64,000 bases of DNA from Thermothielavioides terrestris NRRL 8126. Taxonomy: Eukaryota; Ascomycota; Sordariomycetes; Sordariales; Chaetomiaceae. The DNA is taken from contig NC_016458.1 in assembly GCF_000226115.1 (NCBI RefSeq), positions 1,054,001 to 1,118,000 on the forward strand, read 5' to 3'. The notes below the pieces were generated by a model. It did no database searches, was not told the origin of the DNA, and saw only the letters and a list, made by a program, of their open reading frames with translations. Each line of letters starts with the position of its first letter. The stretch's first letter is position 1. This document shows, one piece after another, positions 11,851 to 24,000 of the stretch. The position numbers and the translations under genes are program-made.

Positions 11851-13587
11851 ATGGGTGCCAAGTCTCGCCGCGCCAAATCGCCCACGACTCCGAACGGCTC
11901 CCTCGGGCGCACATCCGGGCGGAAACACAACGGTCACGCTGCCGGCATGAATTCCAACGTCGAGCTGCTACGGCGCAACATATCGCACGAGACGTCGACA
12001 TCGGAGGGGGCTGCCGCGAACTTGATGGCCCGCGACACCTTCTCCCTCGACGACCCTGTGCCCAAGCAGCCCACAATCAACAACCATGGCTTCTTTGATC
12101 TGCCCCCGAAAGACCAGAGGAACTTTGGCCTGCTGGTCCTGTTGTACTTTCTCCAGGGTATCCCGCTGGGCCTGGCCACCGGCTCCGTGCCGTTCCTGTT
12201 GAAGAACCACATGTCGTATGGCGAGATTGGCATCTTCAGCTTAGCGTCCTACCCCTATTCTCTGAAGCTCTTCTGGAGTCCTATCGTGGATGCCGTGTGG
12301 AGTCCCAAGGTCGGCCGGAGAAAGAGCTGGATCGTTCCAATCCAGTTGCTCTCCGGGATTGGCATGCTGTGGTTGGGCTCGAGGATCGAGTCCATGATGG
12401 AGCTCACGGGCAAGCCCGGCGGCCCCTCCGTATGGGGTTTTACCGCCTGGTGGTTCTTCCTGGTGCTCATGTGCGCCACCCAGGACATTGCTGTCGACGG
12501 GTGGGCGCTGACCCTGCTGACGCCGGGTAACGTGTCATACGCCTCGACCGCGCAGACGGTCGGCCTCACTGCCGGCCAGTTCCTCTCGTACACCGTCTTC
12601 CTGGCCTTCCACTCAAAGGATTTCGCCAACAAGTGGTTCCGCACTGAACCTCTCGATCACGGGCTGCTGAGCCTGGGCGGCTACCTCAACTTCGCGGGAT
12701 GGGCCTACATCGTCGTGACCGTCGGCCTGGCCCTCCTGAAGCGCGAGGAAAAGACCAGGAACGAAGACGGCATCTGGGACGTCTACAAGATTATGTGGGG
12801 CGTGCTCAAGCTGAAGAATATCCAAACCATCATCCTCGTCCACCTCATCGCCAAGATCGGCTTTCAAGCGAACGACGGCGTCACGGGCCTCAAGCTCCTC
12901 GACAAGGGCTTCGGCACCGACAACATGGCGCTCACCGTGCTGATTGACTTCCCCTTCGAGATCGGGCTGGGCTACTACGCCGGCAAATGGTCGCAGGAGT
13001 ACACCCCGATGCGCCTCTGGTGCTGGGGCTTCGCCGGCCGTCTCGCCGCCGCCGTCCTCGCCCAGTTCATCGTCTCCATCTTCCCCGCCGGCGGCGTCAC
13101 GTCCTGGTACCTCCTCGCCGTGATCGCGCAGCACGTCTTCTCGACCTTCACCAACACCGTCATGTTCGTCGCCGTCGCCGCCTTCCACGCGCGCATCGCC
13201 GACCCCGTCATCGGCGGCACGTACATGACGCTGCTCGCGACCGTGTGCAACCTAGGCGGCACCTTCCCACGCTTCTTTGTCCTGCGCATGGTTGACTACT
13301 TCACCAGCGCGACCTGCATCCCGGGTAGCAGCTCAGAGCCAACCTCGGCCGCGGCGGCCGTGACGGAGCCCTTCAGCTGCGCCGTCCAGGCAGACAAGGA
13401 GCGCTGTCTCGCCGGCGGCGGCACCTGCGAGATGCATCGTGATGGCTACTACATTGTCAACATCCTCTGTGTGCTGATCGGCGTCGTCACATTCGTCCTC
13501 TTCATTCGTCCCAAGGTGCTGCAGCTTCAGGCATTGCCACTTTGGGCGTGGCGTTTGTCTTCGGCTCCCTCGGCTTCCAAATACTGA
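11851..13587 (+). CDS. acetyl-coenzyme A transporter (SLC33A1/AT-1 family)
   Basis: Intronless, 578 aa. Members of this family move acetyl-CoA across the ER/Golgi membrane for lumenal acetylation. A polar N-terminus of ~90 residues precedes about 11-12 hydrophobic helices. Family blocks visible are LLVLLYFLQGIPLGLATGSV, FSLASYPYSLKLFWSPIVDA, the signature CATQDIAVDGWALTLL, and IGFQANDGVTGLKLLDKGFG. Near the C-terminus a Cys-containing lumenal loop (SCAVQADKERCLAGGGTCEM) precedes the last helix. ATG 11851 is the first in-frame ATG and gives a normal family length. It ends about 480 bp from the convergent helicase gene. The family assignment is firm; the substrate in fungi is inferred. Confidence 0.95.
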   Translation: MGAKSRRAKSPTTPNGSLGRTSGRKHNGHAAGMNSNVELLRRNISHETSTSEGAAANLMARDTFSLDDPVPKQPTINNHGFFDLPPKDQRNFGLLVLLYFLQGIPLGLATGSVPFLLKNHMSYGEIGIFSLASYPYSLKLFWSPIVDAVWSPKVGRRKSWIVPIQLLSGIGMLWLGSRIESMMELTGKPGGPSVWGFTAWWFFLVLMCATQDIAVDGWALTLLTPGNVSYASTAQTVGLTAGQFLSYTVFLAFHSKDFANKWFRTEPLDHGLLSLGGYLNFAGWAYIVVTVGLALLKREEKTRNEDGIWDVYKIMWGVLKLKNIQTIILVHLIAKIGFQANDGVTGLKLLDKGFGTDNMALTVLIDFPFEIGLGYYAGKWSQEYTPMRLWCWGFAGRLAAAVLAQFIVSIFPAGGVTSWYLLAVIAQHVFSTFTNTVMFVAVAAFHARIADPVIGGTYMTLLATVCNLGGTFPRFFVLRMVDYFTSATCIPGSSSEPTSAAAAVTEPFSCAVQADKERCLAGGGTCEMHRDGYYIVNILCVLIGVVTFVLFIRPKVLQLQALPLWAWRLSSAPSASKY

Positions 13588-14071
13588 CAGGGTTTGGTCT
13601 GGGATCTGTATCGGGCATATATGTGCCCTGCTTGCTGGCCAACAATTCGGTCAGAGTGTATATAGATGAACGGAATCTCATCCGTCAGCCGGAAGTTGTG
13701 TTGTTGTGTCTTCCCGAAAGTGATCGAGGCGCCAAGCGAGGGCTGCGACCAAGAAAGCATGAGAGCTTTGCTCTGCTGTTGTTCATTGCGCGCCCGAGGC
13801 AAGCCGTTGGCCCTCGATACCTCACGCCATAGTACTCCCCAACGGATCATCAAGGCAGGTGGACGGTCGGTATTCCAGCTGCTCTAAAGCCATCTACCTC
13901 ACAAGGGAGCATGCCCAGGTCCTCGGAGTCTGAAATCATCGGAAAAACTCCAGAAACCTCCTGCGGAGACAACGCCCGTGATAAATCCACGCAAAACTTC
14001 CCAGTCATCAGGCCAAGGCCATCCACAACACCACATCGGGCTCCTAATCCGCCGTCCGCGAGATGAAGAGC
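13588..14071. other. convergent 3' intergenic
   Basis: Lies between the stops of the plus-strand transporter and the minus-strand helicase. No coding exon or repeat seen. Confidence 0.5.
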
Positions 14072-16180
14072 TTACCAATTAGAGCTGGTCGCTGCATCAA
14101 CCTCAGCCGAGTTGGAAGCAACGGCGCCCCAGCCGTCCCCGTTCCCGTTGGCATGTCCAGAGCCCCAACCGTCTCCGCCAACGCCAGTGTCTCCGCCGGC
14201 ATTCTGATCAGTATCAGCACCCCAACCGCCTTCGCCGGCGCCAGCATCACCACCGCCGGTGCCAGCGGCCTCGTCTTCGAAGTCCGAATCAGCCTCAAAC
14301 TTGAGGTTCGTCGCCGAAGCGCCCTCAGGAATATACGACTGCAGAAAATCGGGAACTTCCTGGTTCGTCTCGATGAGAGTCCGAGTGAGCACGGAAGCAA
14401 TCGGTTCGTCTCTATCGGAATAGAATGACGAAGCGAGACCGCGATGTCCAATGCGACCGGTACGGCCTACAAATGTCAGTGATTAAGGTCAACCGGAACT
14501 GTCAACGGTGGCGAGCTTACCAATGCGATGAGTGTACTCCTCAATCCCACCATGATCCATGGACGGGAGGTCGTAGTTGATAACGTGCATGACGTTGCGA
14601 ACGTCGATGCCACGAGCAGAGACGCCAGTGGCGATCAGGATAGGCCACTTGCCGCTACGGAAGCCGCGCATGGAGGCTTCACGTTCCTTCTGGGTGCGAT
14701 CGGAGTGCATAGACGTGCAAGGCATGCCCAAGTTGTAGAGGTAATCATCGACTTCTTCTGCGGTGCGCTTCGAATTCACGAAGATAATGGTACGCGTCGG
14801 AGGCAAGGACCGGATGAGATCAATCAAGGCCTGCTTCTTCATGGAAGGGTCGACGTAGATGATGTTCTGTTTGATATTCTCATGGGAGCTGCCAGCGCGG
14901 CCAACGCGGAGACGCACGTGGGTCTCGGCGAGATGAGTTTTGGCCAGCTCACGAGCGCCCTTGGGGAAGGTGGCGGAGAACAGCATGTAGTTAATGTTGC
15001 CCTCTTCCTGTTCTGCTCCATAGTTAGACAACGGATATCATCCAGATCCGCAAGCGCCAAATCAAAACTTACCGCCGCCGGACATGATCTTGTCGAGGTC
15101 ATCCTTCCAGTCTTGGTCGAGCATTTCATCGGCCTCATCGATGACCATGTAGCGCACTCGACGGAGAGTCAGAATACGCGGATCATTCATGAAGTGGACC
15201 AGACGGCCCGGAGAGGCGACCAGAACATCACAGCCCTTTTGAAGCTGGGCCGCTTGGTCCTTGTAGGACCCGCCACCGTACACCACGCAGGGACGGAGCA
15301 TGGTGCGGTAGCAGAACTTGCGTGCCTCATTGAAAATCTGCACAGCCAGCTCGCGGGTCGGGCAGACGATAACCACGAGAGGCTCGGCGCGAACGGGAGG
15401 GTCAATCCCGGGCTGATAGGTTGCCGGGTTCGGACGGGGGGCAGCGAGCTTCTTGGCCTTTCCCATGAGCTTGTTGAGAATGGGGATGAGATAGGCCGCG
15501 GTTTTGCCAGAGCCTTGAGTCTGGTTAAGAAAGAAGACGCAAATCTTAGCAGCAGACAATGTACTCACCCGTCTGCGCAATGCCAATGACATCGTAGCCG
15601 AGGTGGATTGCCGGCAGGCAATAACGCTGAATGGGGGTCGGATTTCTGTATCCAGCGAGCTCGACGTTCTTCAGCATGACCGGGTGAAGACCGGCATCTT
15701 GGAAAGACGCAATGGGGTTAACGCGGGCGGGTCCTTCCTGGAACAGTTCGATGGAAGCGATCCTGACGCCGCGTTAGCGAACAGCTCACCAAATAGAAGA
15801 GGTATCCAGGCAATCAGCGGAGAATTGACTCACTTGCTGAAATCAATGCCCTCTTTGGCGCGAGTGCCGGGTTCGCCGAAGAGCTCGATCTCGAGGTCCG
15901 GGAACTCGGGGCCAACATCTCCAGTCTCGCCATCAAACTCATACTTCGCCGCGTTGGACTCCCATTCGTGGGCGCCGCTGTCAGCGTAGGCATTGTAGTC
16001 ATAGGGAGTGGCCGCAACCCAGCCGGGAGGAGCCTCCGGTTTCTTGTCAGCGGTGTTGTTTCCGTTAGCGGGCAGCGCCGCTCGCATCTCGTCGGTGGTA
16101 AAGACACCAGCCGCCTGAGCCGCGATGCAGTCACCAGCACCAGCAGGCGGGGAAGTCGTAACCCAGCCGTGGTCCGACAT
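14072..16180 (-). CDS. Ded1/Vasa-type DEAD-box RNA helicase with GW-rich termini
   Basis: Five exons (15834-16180, 15569-15762, 15073-15513, 14521-15012, 14072-14466; introns 71, 55, 60 and 54 nt), 622 aa. ATP-dependent RNA helicase core: Q-motif region (GYRNPTPIQRYCLPAI), motif I AQTGSGKT (178-185), PTRELA, SPGR (usually TPGR), DEAD, SAT, ARGID and HRIGRTGR. Several junctions are fixed by these motifs; the splice at 15514-15568 joins AQTG to SGKT and the one at 14467-14520 completes HRIGRTGR. The spacing and the TLIETNQEVPDFL block match the Ded1/DDX3/Vasa group. Unlike classical Ded1 it has no RGG tail. The C-terminus is acidic and Gly-rich with repeated GW (GGWGAD, GDGWGSG, GDGWGAV, final SNW), and the N-terminus has HGWV and PGWVA. 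A long leader region lies upstream. Confidence 0.93.
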
Positions 16181-17852
16181 TTTCAAAGTGGACGTTTGTC
16201 TTCTCTGTGGGGACGGAAGGCCAGGAGTTAGCTGTGCGCTCAAAGACAGTCGGCCGGCCAAATAGGAGAGAACGGCCAGCGAAGGCACCTCGGCGAACCG
16301 GTACCGAGAATGAAGCCAGCAAGCTGGAAGGTGGAGGGCTGGGGTGATCAGAATCGAAATGAACCTCAAACCACCCACTGGAAGTGACGGAGGAACCGCA
16401 GTTTGGGGTTGCCTCCAGAGAGAGAGGCAGAAACAAGTGGATGCGAGATGGGAGATGGCTGACGGCCGGGGGCCAGGAAGAAGCCAAAGGCCGGTTTATG
16501 GAGTTGCGAGAAGGAAAGCGCTGCTAATATGGCTGTTTCTTTCAGGTAGAAACCGAAGGTTCCAAATGGAAAGAAAGGCCGACCGGTCAAACAGGGCAGG
16601 GCTAGCGGGGAACGGGAATGGCATGAGTTGAGAGAGACGCGCCTGCCAGAGAATAGGTAGTAGGTCAGGTCGCCGGCAGAGATGCCAAATTGCGGTCGGT
16701 CTGGGAAAGAAGCAACCAGAATCTGGCGAACTCGCGAGACCGACCAAAACAGCGGCTGCCACGAGAGGAGGAATGAATGGCTCGTTGGAGGGCGAGGCAA
16801 GCGAAAGAAGGTTGGGCCGACTTACTGGATTCGTAGGCAGTCAGTCGCAGGAGTGTAGAGAGTCGAAGGCAAGAATGAATGGCTGCTAGCAGGCAGCCAG
16901 AGTCTGGATGTTGCAATCGACCAAAATGACGTCGGCTGCAAAGCTGTGTGGCGGAAAGAGGAGGGAAGAGGAGAGAAGGAAGAGGGAGGAACTGGCAGAG
17001 GAGAGAAGAATTTATACTCAGGTTGCGGAGGAAGGGCAGTGCTCTTCCAAATCAACCTCCAAATCAGCCCGCCGTTTCTCGCTTAAACTGCTTACTGAAC
17101 TGGGTGTGACAAGAGAAAAAGAGGCGGCCTATCACAGGGCTTCGTTGTTGTCGAATCCGCTCTCAAATAGGAGTCGGAAGTGACGCGGAGATCGAGGAGG
17201 GAGTGAGCGGTGCTAAGGGCGAACGATAGACCGGGCAGGCAGGGCGGCAACCGATACAGTCCCAACACCTCTCATGCTTGAATTGCCAGGCAGGCAAAAA
17301 TAGGTAATGAGGGATAGCCAAAGTTATGTGGTCTAAGTCGGTCTCCTACCGTCCACGTTAGCCACGATGTTTTGCTGAAACGAGCCGGAAGGGGGGAATA
17401 GGGGCTACAGGGTCAATATAAACAAATGGGTTAAAAGGACCCACGGTTGGTTGTTTGCACACAATCCACATGCCAAAGAGTACCAGAAAACCTCATAAGA
17501 GGTATCCTGCGGCTCGTATTTATAGTTCCATGCATTCAGGTCAACCGTCTCAATTTGGAGTCCCAGGATATACAGCTGGTGTGCCAAATGCCAACAGGAT
17601 CTCAGATGAGCCAACCACAGACTTTGCCAGCATAGTCAGCCAGATTTGCAAGGTCCCACGATGCATCTCCGCTGAAAGCAAAGCCAAAACCTACATTAAC
17701 CCAGATAGTTAGAAACCGCAAAGTCTCTCCTGCTTCGTAGGGGATATGCATAGGTACGTACAATGGAAGATGCAAGAAAGCCTCACCCTAGCGCCAATGA
17801 CCTATCATTCCTCAAACGCCGCGAATGTGGTAACAGAAAGCCAAACGCCTAG
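16181..17852. other. long intergenic: helicase promoter/leader and IPI1 3' region
   Basis: About 1.7 kb without recognisable coding exons. The half next to the helicase is purine-rich on the plus strand (pyrimidine-rich on the gene strand), consistent with a long 5' leader or promoter. No repeat is seen. Confidence 0.5.
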
Positions 17853-18953
17853 TTAGACCTCAAGCCCGCAACTTAACGCCCTGTCCAAAGTGGCAGCAGC
17901 TCGACCCACCATGCCCCCCTCCTTCTTAGCATCGTTCATGCCAGCAAAAATGGCAGCCCTCCACTTCGCGTCAAAGATGCGCTGTCGCGATATGCGGTCC
18001 GGATACATTTCGCTGTCTTCGTCCCTGGGCGTCCCAAAGAGGTTGAGGTACGCGAAGGGATTTGGCGTCCCAGGGAGACGGTAGATGTTGTCCCAGTACG
18101 CCGTTCGGCTGTACGGAACTGGCGCTTCGGGACGAAAACCGGTCTGCAGGAATTTCGCGAGAACCTGTATTTGCCTCGTCCGTGCTTCGGGCCCTTTCTT
18201 TGTCCCCAATGTTGCTCGCGATGCCGAGGTCCAACCCTTGTTGCTTATGGCAGACCCAACGCTCGGATTCCACCCCAGCATGGAGCTGAAGCTATTCAGC
18301 GTCTTCAACCAACCCCCGGGGCAGGAGACAGCCTCACTCCCAGCGACCTCAAGGAGCCACTCCAGAACGTTCAAGGTATCGCTGCGGATGTCGTTGGACA
18401 GATGCGTCATGCCGCCTCGGATATACATGAGAATCTTCTCGACGTGGGAACCAATCTCTGCTGGCGGCAGGGCCCGAAGCAGCTTGAGGAACTGGGCGCG
18501 CACTGATGCAGACCCATCCGACATTAGAGGCAGGAGCTTCGTCAGAACCCCTGATGTCCCAACGGGATTGCAGGGGGGGCTAGCTGAGAGCTGGCTGGTG
18601 ATATAAGCCAGTGCATCACGCCTCTGATTGTCCGACTTTGCGTTGACGGCGAGTGACAGGTTCAGCTTGAATTTCTCTGTCGGATCGGCGCCGTCTGCTG
18701 CAAGAGTCTGTTGGTTGACCACAATGGCTGAGCTTCATTAGCGTGACTGATATCCCAAGTTGGCCAAACGCGGTCCTTACATTTGGACTTGAAGCTTGTG
18801 TCGGTGAAATTGGACGCCTTCGGCTTCGCTTTTCCAACTTTTAGCTTGGGTTTCTGGGGGTTTCGTCAGCTCCCAATGATGAACAGCAAGGCAAAGGGCT
18901 CAAACCTGAAAATTTTTTTTCTTTTCCTTCTTCTTTTTGGCGCTAGAACCCAT
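17853..18953 (-). CDS. ipi1: pre-rRNA processing protein Ipi1 (Rix1 complex)
   Basis: Three exons (18906-18953, 18781-18853, 17853-18727; introns 52 and 53 nt), 331 aa. Ipi1 (TEX10 in animals) acts with Rix1 and Ipi3 on pre-60S particles and ITS2 processing in the nucleus. The tiny lysine-rich first exon (MGSSAKKKKEKKKNFQ) splices in frame to KPKLKVGKAKPKASNFTDTS and FKSKSIVVNQQTLA, which is the family N-terminus. The rest shows the helical-repeat region SDNQRRDALAYITSQLSA, ...VLTKLLPLMSDGSASVRAQF and HLSNDIRSDTLNVLEWLLEV. Length is normal for fungal Ipi1. The start is fixed by the conserved basic N-terminus. Confidence 0.9.
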
Positions 18954-19293
18954 TGTTTCTTTTGGCCCAGAGACTGATGTGCGATGGTGAATGCACAGTG
19001 GTGCACTGATCAAACCGGCCGCTCTAGAGGCTATCCAATACACATTACGGTAAGTTAGCTTAGTCCAGAATCGGTAATAGCTGGAGGTATGCAAGCATGA
19101 AATTTTAGCGGTGAAGGACGGCAAAAACTGTTCGCTTAGGTCAGCATACTTGGTGCCTGCCTTGCACGTGAACTCGCGACGGTTAGGCTGTAAATTGCAG
19201 GCTGAACAAACACCGGTTTCCCCTCCTCTCGCAGTTCAAAAAGTCGTCAATCGTTTTTGCAGCTGCAACAACTCGAGGGCTTGATTTGGAGCC
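18954..19293. other. 340-bp divergent promoter (IPI1 / LC7 gene)
   Basis: Shared upstream region of two divergently transcribed genes. No coding exon or obvious TATA box. Confidence 0.55.
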
Positions 19294-19845
19294 ATGTCGG
19301 ACACAGTTTCGGTGTGTGCTCCCCGTTGGATCCGTCGCGGTCTCACTCCGGTCTAACTATCCCTCCCACCCCAGAGCTCGGGTCCCGATGCTCTCGAGGA
19401 AGCGTTGGGCCGCCTTTCCAAGAAAGCAGGCGTCAGGGCAACAATCGTCCTAGATCGTGCCTCGGGCACAATCCTAAAGACAAGTGGCCAGATCAGCTCC
19501 ATCCGCAGCTCCAAGGCATCTGGCTCGTCCGTGCCCGTTGTTGGGTCCTTCCCAGGCGAAGCCAATGGCAACAACAACGGCCAGGACCAAGGCGCAGAGG
19601 AACTGGCATCGATGGTGTGGAACTTCGTGGCCACTGCGGGAAGCTTTGTACAAGAGCTTGACGCCGAGGTACGGTGTCCCACCACAGCAGTTGGCCCGGT
19701 GCGAGCCAAGCAGGTAACGTTCGTTGCTGACATCCTGCAGGATGAAGTAAAATTGCTGCGATTACGAACCAAAAAGCAAGAGTTTGTCATCGTTCCCGAC
19801 GCCAAGTATCTGTTGATTGTGGCGCATGACACGTCGTCGGCGTGA
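19294..19845 (+). CDS. Roadblock/LC7-domain protein (dynein light chain type)
   Basis: Three exons (19294-19311, 19375-19668, 19741-19845; introns 63 and 72 nt), 138 aa. The 18-nt first exon encodes MSDTVS and precedes the LC7 fold: ALEEALGRLSKKAGVRATIVLDRASGTIL, a linker rich in Ser/Gly/Asn, a helix ELASMVWNFVATAGSFVQEL, and strands VKLLRLRTKKQEFVIVPDAK and YLLIVAHD. The second intron is in frame and lacks stops, so retention would add 24 residues, but splicing at CTGCAG joins LDAE directly to DEVKLLRLR as in relatives. It probably binds dynein intermediate chain, or acts as a GTPase-regulating LC7 dimer. The linker makes it longer than the ~100 aa animal protein. Confidence 0.85.
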
Positions 19846-21079
19846 GCCAGTGAGGTACTGCGTAGTACCGCGGTCTTTCACAACCTGGCCAACACTATCA
19901 TCCTGAGCCTGCTCGAAGCTCCGCCGTCATGTGTGGCACAAGATCCTGCTCGTGGTATGCAACTCCTCCGGCCTCTTCTTCGAAAGGATGGTCGGTCGGG
20001 GTGGAGTCACCGCTCCGCTCCGGCGAACAGGCAAGTAAAGAGCAACAAGCAGATTTGGATGTCGCTCTAGCCAAAGATCAGAAAGTCCGAGTCTCAGCGA
20101 GAAGAAGGCAAACAGCCCTATTCGAGATCAACCGCGGGCACAGCCTACTCGTTCGAGGACTAGACGCGGCAATCTCCGCCAACCGCCAACAGTCAGCGGT
20201 TGCAACATGAACATACCCATTTCGGCCAACCCGCTCATGGACGAAAGCACGACATGGTTGGTGGCCTGCGCAGCCAGAACAGCGGGGAAAGGGCCTGGTA
20301 TCTCTATCTGTCTGGAAGGTTCAGGAATAATGCGGTACTGGAACCGAGCATGTCGCAGCACAGCAGCAGATGCCCCTCCAATGAGATTACATACAGGTAC
20401 GGGCCAATACAAGTGCCTCACACCGCCAAGGGCAAGCCATCTGCCAACAGACCATGCCGTCCCAACTTTTGCATTTGGGTCCCGAACTCGAAACACGGCC
20501 GGAGCCCGACCAGCGCATCGCGGGTTTCTGGCTTCGTGTGGGGTCGGAGCATTTTTGGTGGGACAGCTCTCCACCGAACAACCGCAGTGCATTTATTTCT
20601 GCTCGTCATGCACGCTGCATGGGCTTGCCATAGGTAACGGTTGCACCCTCCGAGTTATAATAAGCAGCCATATATAGCATTCAGGTTGGCAATTGGGCTG
20701 CCGTTGGTCCTCCGTGGTTGGCGAGCCGCTCTAATCACTGTACGACGCGACGATATAACTCGGTAGGGCTGGGCCTTCTTTCGCGTGCTCCTCCCTTGCG
20801 GAACCGGTCGAGCGCACCAGTTATCTCGGCCCTGCTGCCGTGAGTTATCCCGCAGGTCAACTCAGATCTCCTTGTCCTTGTTTATTTCTACATCGTCCGT
20901 GTTGCTTTGGTATCCCACCAAACGGCCTGCTAAGCCTGGCAGACGGTGTCCTCCGGAGACACCTGCAAGTTGCCGGTCGATGAGCGCATTACACTTGCGG
21001 GCGCATTTTTGAAGCTGAGCCCGCTCGCATCCCGATGAGACATCGCCAACGGTAGCCCCCAGTGGCGCGTGCGTCGACA
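19846..21079. other. intergenic, no gene seen
   Basis: Open frames exist (for example around 20207-20677) but show no recognisable domain and mixed composition. I see nothing I can call a gene. Confidence 0.45.
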
Positions 21080-24000
21080 ATGGCCCCATTTTCAGTATTG
21101 AGGAGAACTCCTCGCGGTCGAAATGACCGCGAGTCGCGAAACGACAGAAATGACGTCAAGACGGCCGATGACACGCCACAGGAAGATGGGCGACGCGATG
21201 GAAGCACGGCGGTCGGCAGGCCAAAGGATGCAGGTGATGGCAATGAGACGGCGGAAACCAAGGGGCGTCGAGGCCTCAACAGAGAGCTCTTGCATAACCT
21301 CCGGAGTCGACTTACAGGAAACCAGCGGCTTGCCGCTCGTCAGCCAGTCTCCTCCTCACGAGCTCCGCTCGGGCAGGACGCAACAACAACGGTAAGAGTG
21401 GCTCCAAACCCGCTTGCTTAGCCGATCTCACCGATCTGCCCGATTATCAATGTTGAAATGGAACTTGCATGACGCGGGGTGGCAGCGACAATCGCTGTGC
21501 ATCTCGCGGTGCAACTCGGTGTCCGGGGGAGGTGCAAGCCAAGCCTCAAGCCTGCACCCCTCAGGTTCCCCCACCTCCGGAAGTCACCTTGTCGTCACCC
21601 CCGACACCGGGCCGGCCCGCGTGACCACCAGCATCTTTCCCCCAATTGCAAGCACGCTCCTGCGCCAATCGTACGAGCTGTTGCCAGGGACCTTGCTCAC
21701 AACTACCATTGCCGACCTACACAAGCTGCGCTGCCTCGATGCATCCAGCATTCACCGATCGTCCATCTTTCCAGCATTCTCCTTGTCTCACTCCGTGGGC
21801 TATCTCTGTCCACGCGATGACGCCGATAAGCGCGGCTGGCTAACTATCTCAATATTTGCGGCAATCTGCTCAGGTCTCGGAGACGTCGACGCCACTCTCC
21901 CCGCGTGCTCCCGTTAACGCGAACAAACCGCTTCCGTCGCCGCCGCCGCCGGGCAGCGAGCAGACTCGGGACCCGCCGGCGAGGCCCGTCCTCAAGTTGG
22001 CCCGCATCATGGCGACGCTGACCGACTCCGAGATCGAGAAGCTCTTCTCAGGGGCTCCGCAGTTTTTTGCCCGGTCCGAGGGGCATTACACGGGAGCGCC
22101 GCACCCCTCGGTGGCATTTCCGTGGGACGAGGAGCTGGAGATCCGGGATCTCACTGACCATACGCAGATCGAGGACAAGGCTTGGGGATCTGTGACTGCC
22201 TGGCCACACATCACGCGTGATGTCAACAGCGATCGGTCTGCTGCGCAGAGGGCTTCCGAAGAGAAGCGCCGGGCACACTTCCTCCCGCGGTGCCGCGAGC
22301 GGCCCAATATGCTGAGCATGGCCGGTCTCGAGAAGGGGAGCGTCGGCTACCAAGCAGCCCTCGAGCTTGCCGTGGCTGATGCTCTGCAGGAGGAGCAATG
22401 GGGATTTGAAGGCCTTGCTGGGCGGCTCCCCGCCATTGTCGAGCAGCGCCGAAAGATGCTCACGTCAAAAGACGGGCTCCGGCACGTTGATGAGACGCTC
22501 ATAATGGAGCAGCTCATCAAGAACGGGCAGCGGTACAACGAGAAGCATCTGCGCGAGCGGCGGGTCTCGAGCGAACTCTACAACGAGTTGTTCTTGCAAA
22601 TCCTCCATGCACCCACAAAGGTGCTCGACCACCGAGACCCATACAGCTTGGCGGTTCAGATCTTGGCCCTCGTCAAGATCCTTGCTGCGCCAAACATGTG
22701 GATCGACTTTTCACAGGTAGAGTGGCGCGTCCGGCTCGGCCAGCTGCTTTGGGAGAACCCCGTAGAAGACGACAGCGGAAAAGACAGACCCTCCAACGAG
22801 ACTGCCGACTCGGCGAGCGATATCCACGAGGAGCGGTATTGGCTGCTTCTGCAGATTTTGCTGGCTTGCGAACTACTTATCAGGCTCGACACAATCACCG
22901 AGGGAGAGGAAGCCGGCATGGAGAGCATCAGACCTGCCGAAATCCACAGGTTTGACAAGGATGCAAACAAGTCGGTCAAATGGTCACTGATCCTGGCGCG
23001 GGTGTGGCTCGAGAATATTGAAGTTGTCAAAACCGAGGCGGCCGAGCCAACGAACAGCGAGGAGAAACCCTCAGGGTGGTTGGCGACCCTGACGAAGCGC
23101 ATGTCCCTTGGCCGCGATCACGGCTCGCATGGCCACCACAGCCGTGGTCCGGTATATGCGATAAGGGGGAAGCATGTTCAGCGCCAGGTTGACGGCCTGG
23201 CCCATTTTGCTAGTCGGCTGCGCTGGCCTGGTGCCGATCCCTACGTCTTGAAGATATCCGATAACTGCCGCTCTGTGGTGGAAGGCACTCCGCTAAGCAC
23301 GCCGCTGGCCAGCCCGAGCACCCGGGGTGAAAGCCGTCATTCGTTCGATTTTGGCGCCCCAAAGACGGAGACAAGTCCTCGGCGCACTTCGTCCCGCCCG
23401 AGGAAGATCTCAGCGGCCCTGCATCCATCAGGGTGGCTCTCGAAGAGCTACGTCTCCGGGCTGATGCTACCCGGCGAAACGGTCTGCCATCTCTTGATGG
23501 CAACCTTGTTGGAGAACGACCCCGAAGCTCTGTCGAGATTAGGTCCCATGGCTAATTTTTGCGGCGGATTCGTCTACTCTGGCAAGAGTTTCTGGAGCAC
23601 GGCATGTATTGTTGGTCGTGTGCTTGCTGCTGGCAAGGGTGCAGTAGAATGTATGGGGTGGATATCCAGTGACATCACCCCGCAGGGCCTCGGTGATGGT
23701 TGGGTGGACGTGAGAGCCGAGAAAACGGCCGGTAAGCTCGCTCACGCTCATGCGCGGATTGGATGGAGATGGTCAAAAACTGACGTGGGAACACAGAGGA
23801 TGCATTTCAGGTTGACAAGAAAGCTCGTCTCTGGGGCAAAAAAGCGATTGAAAAGGAGTCCAATGTCCTCGGGGATGCAGATCCTTCATCTGTTCTTCCG
23901 GCTGACTTCATCATCCCGTTTGAGAATATCTACCGGGACAAAACGCCGCCCGTCATAAACATTGAGCTGAAAACCTTAAGCCTGAGGGCGCCGGTCGACT

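Noticed and set aside
14528..15589. 353-codon plus-strand frame opposite the helicase
   Set aside because: Overlaps helicase exons and crosses their introns. The helicase motifs are unambiguous on the other strand.
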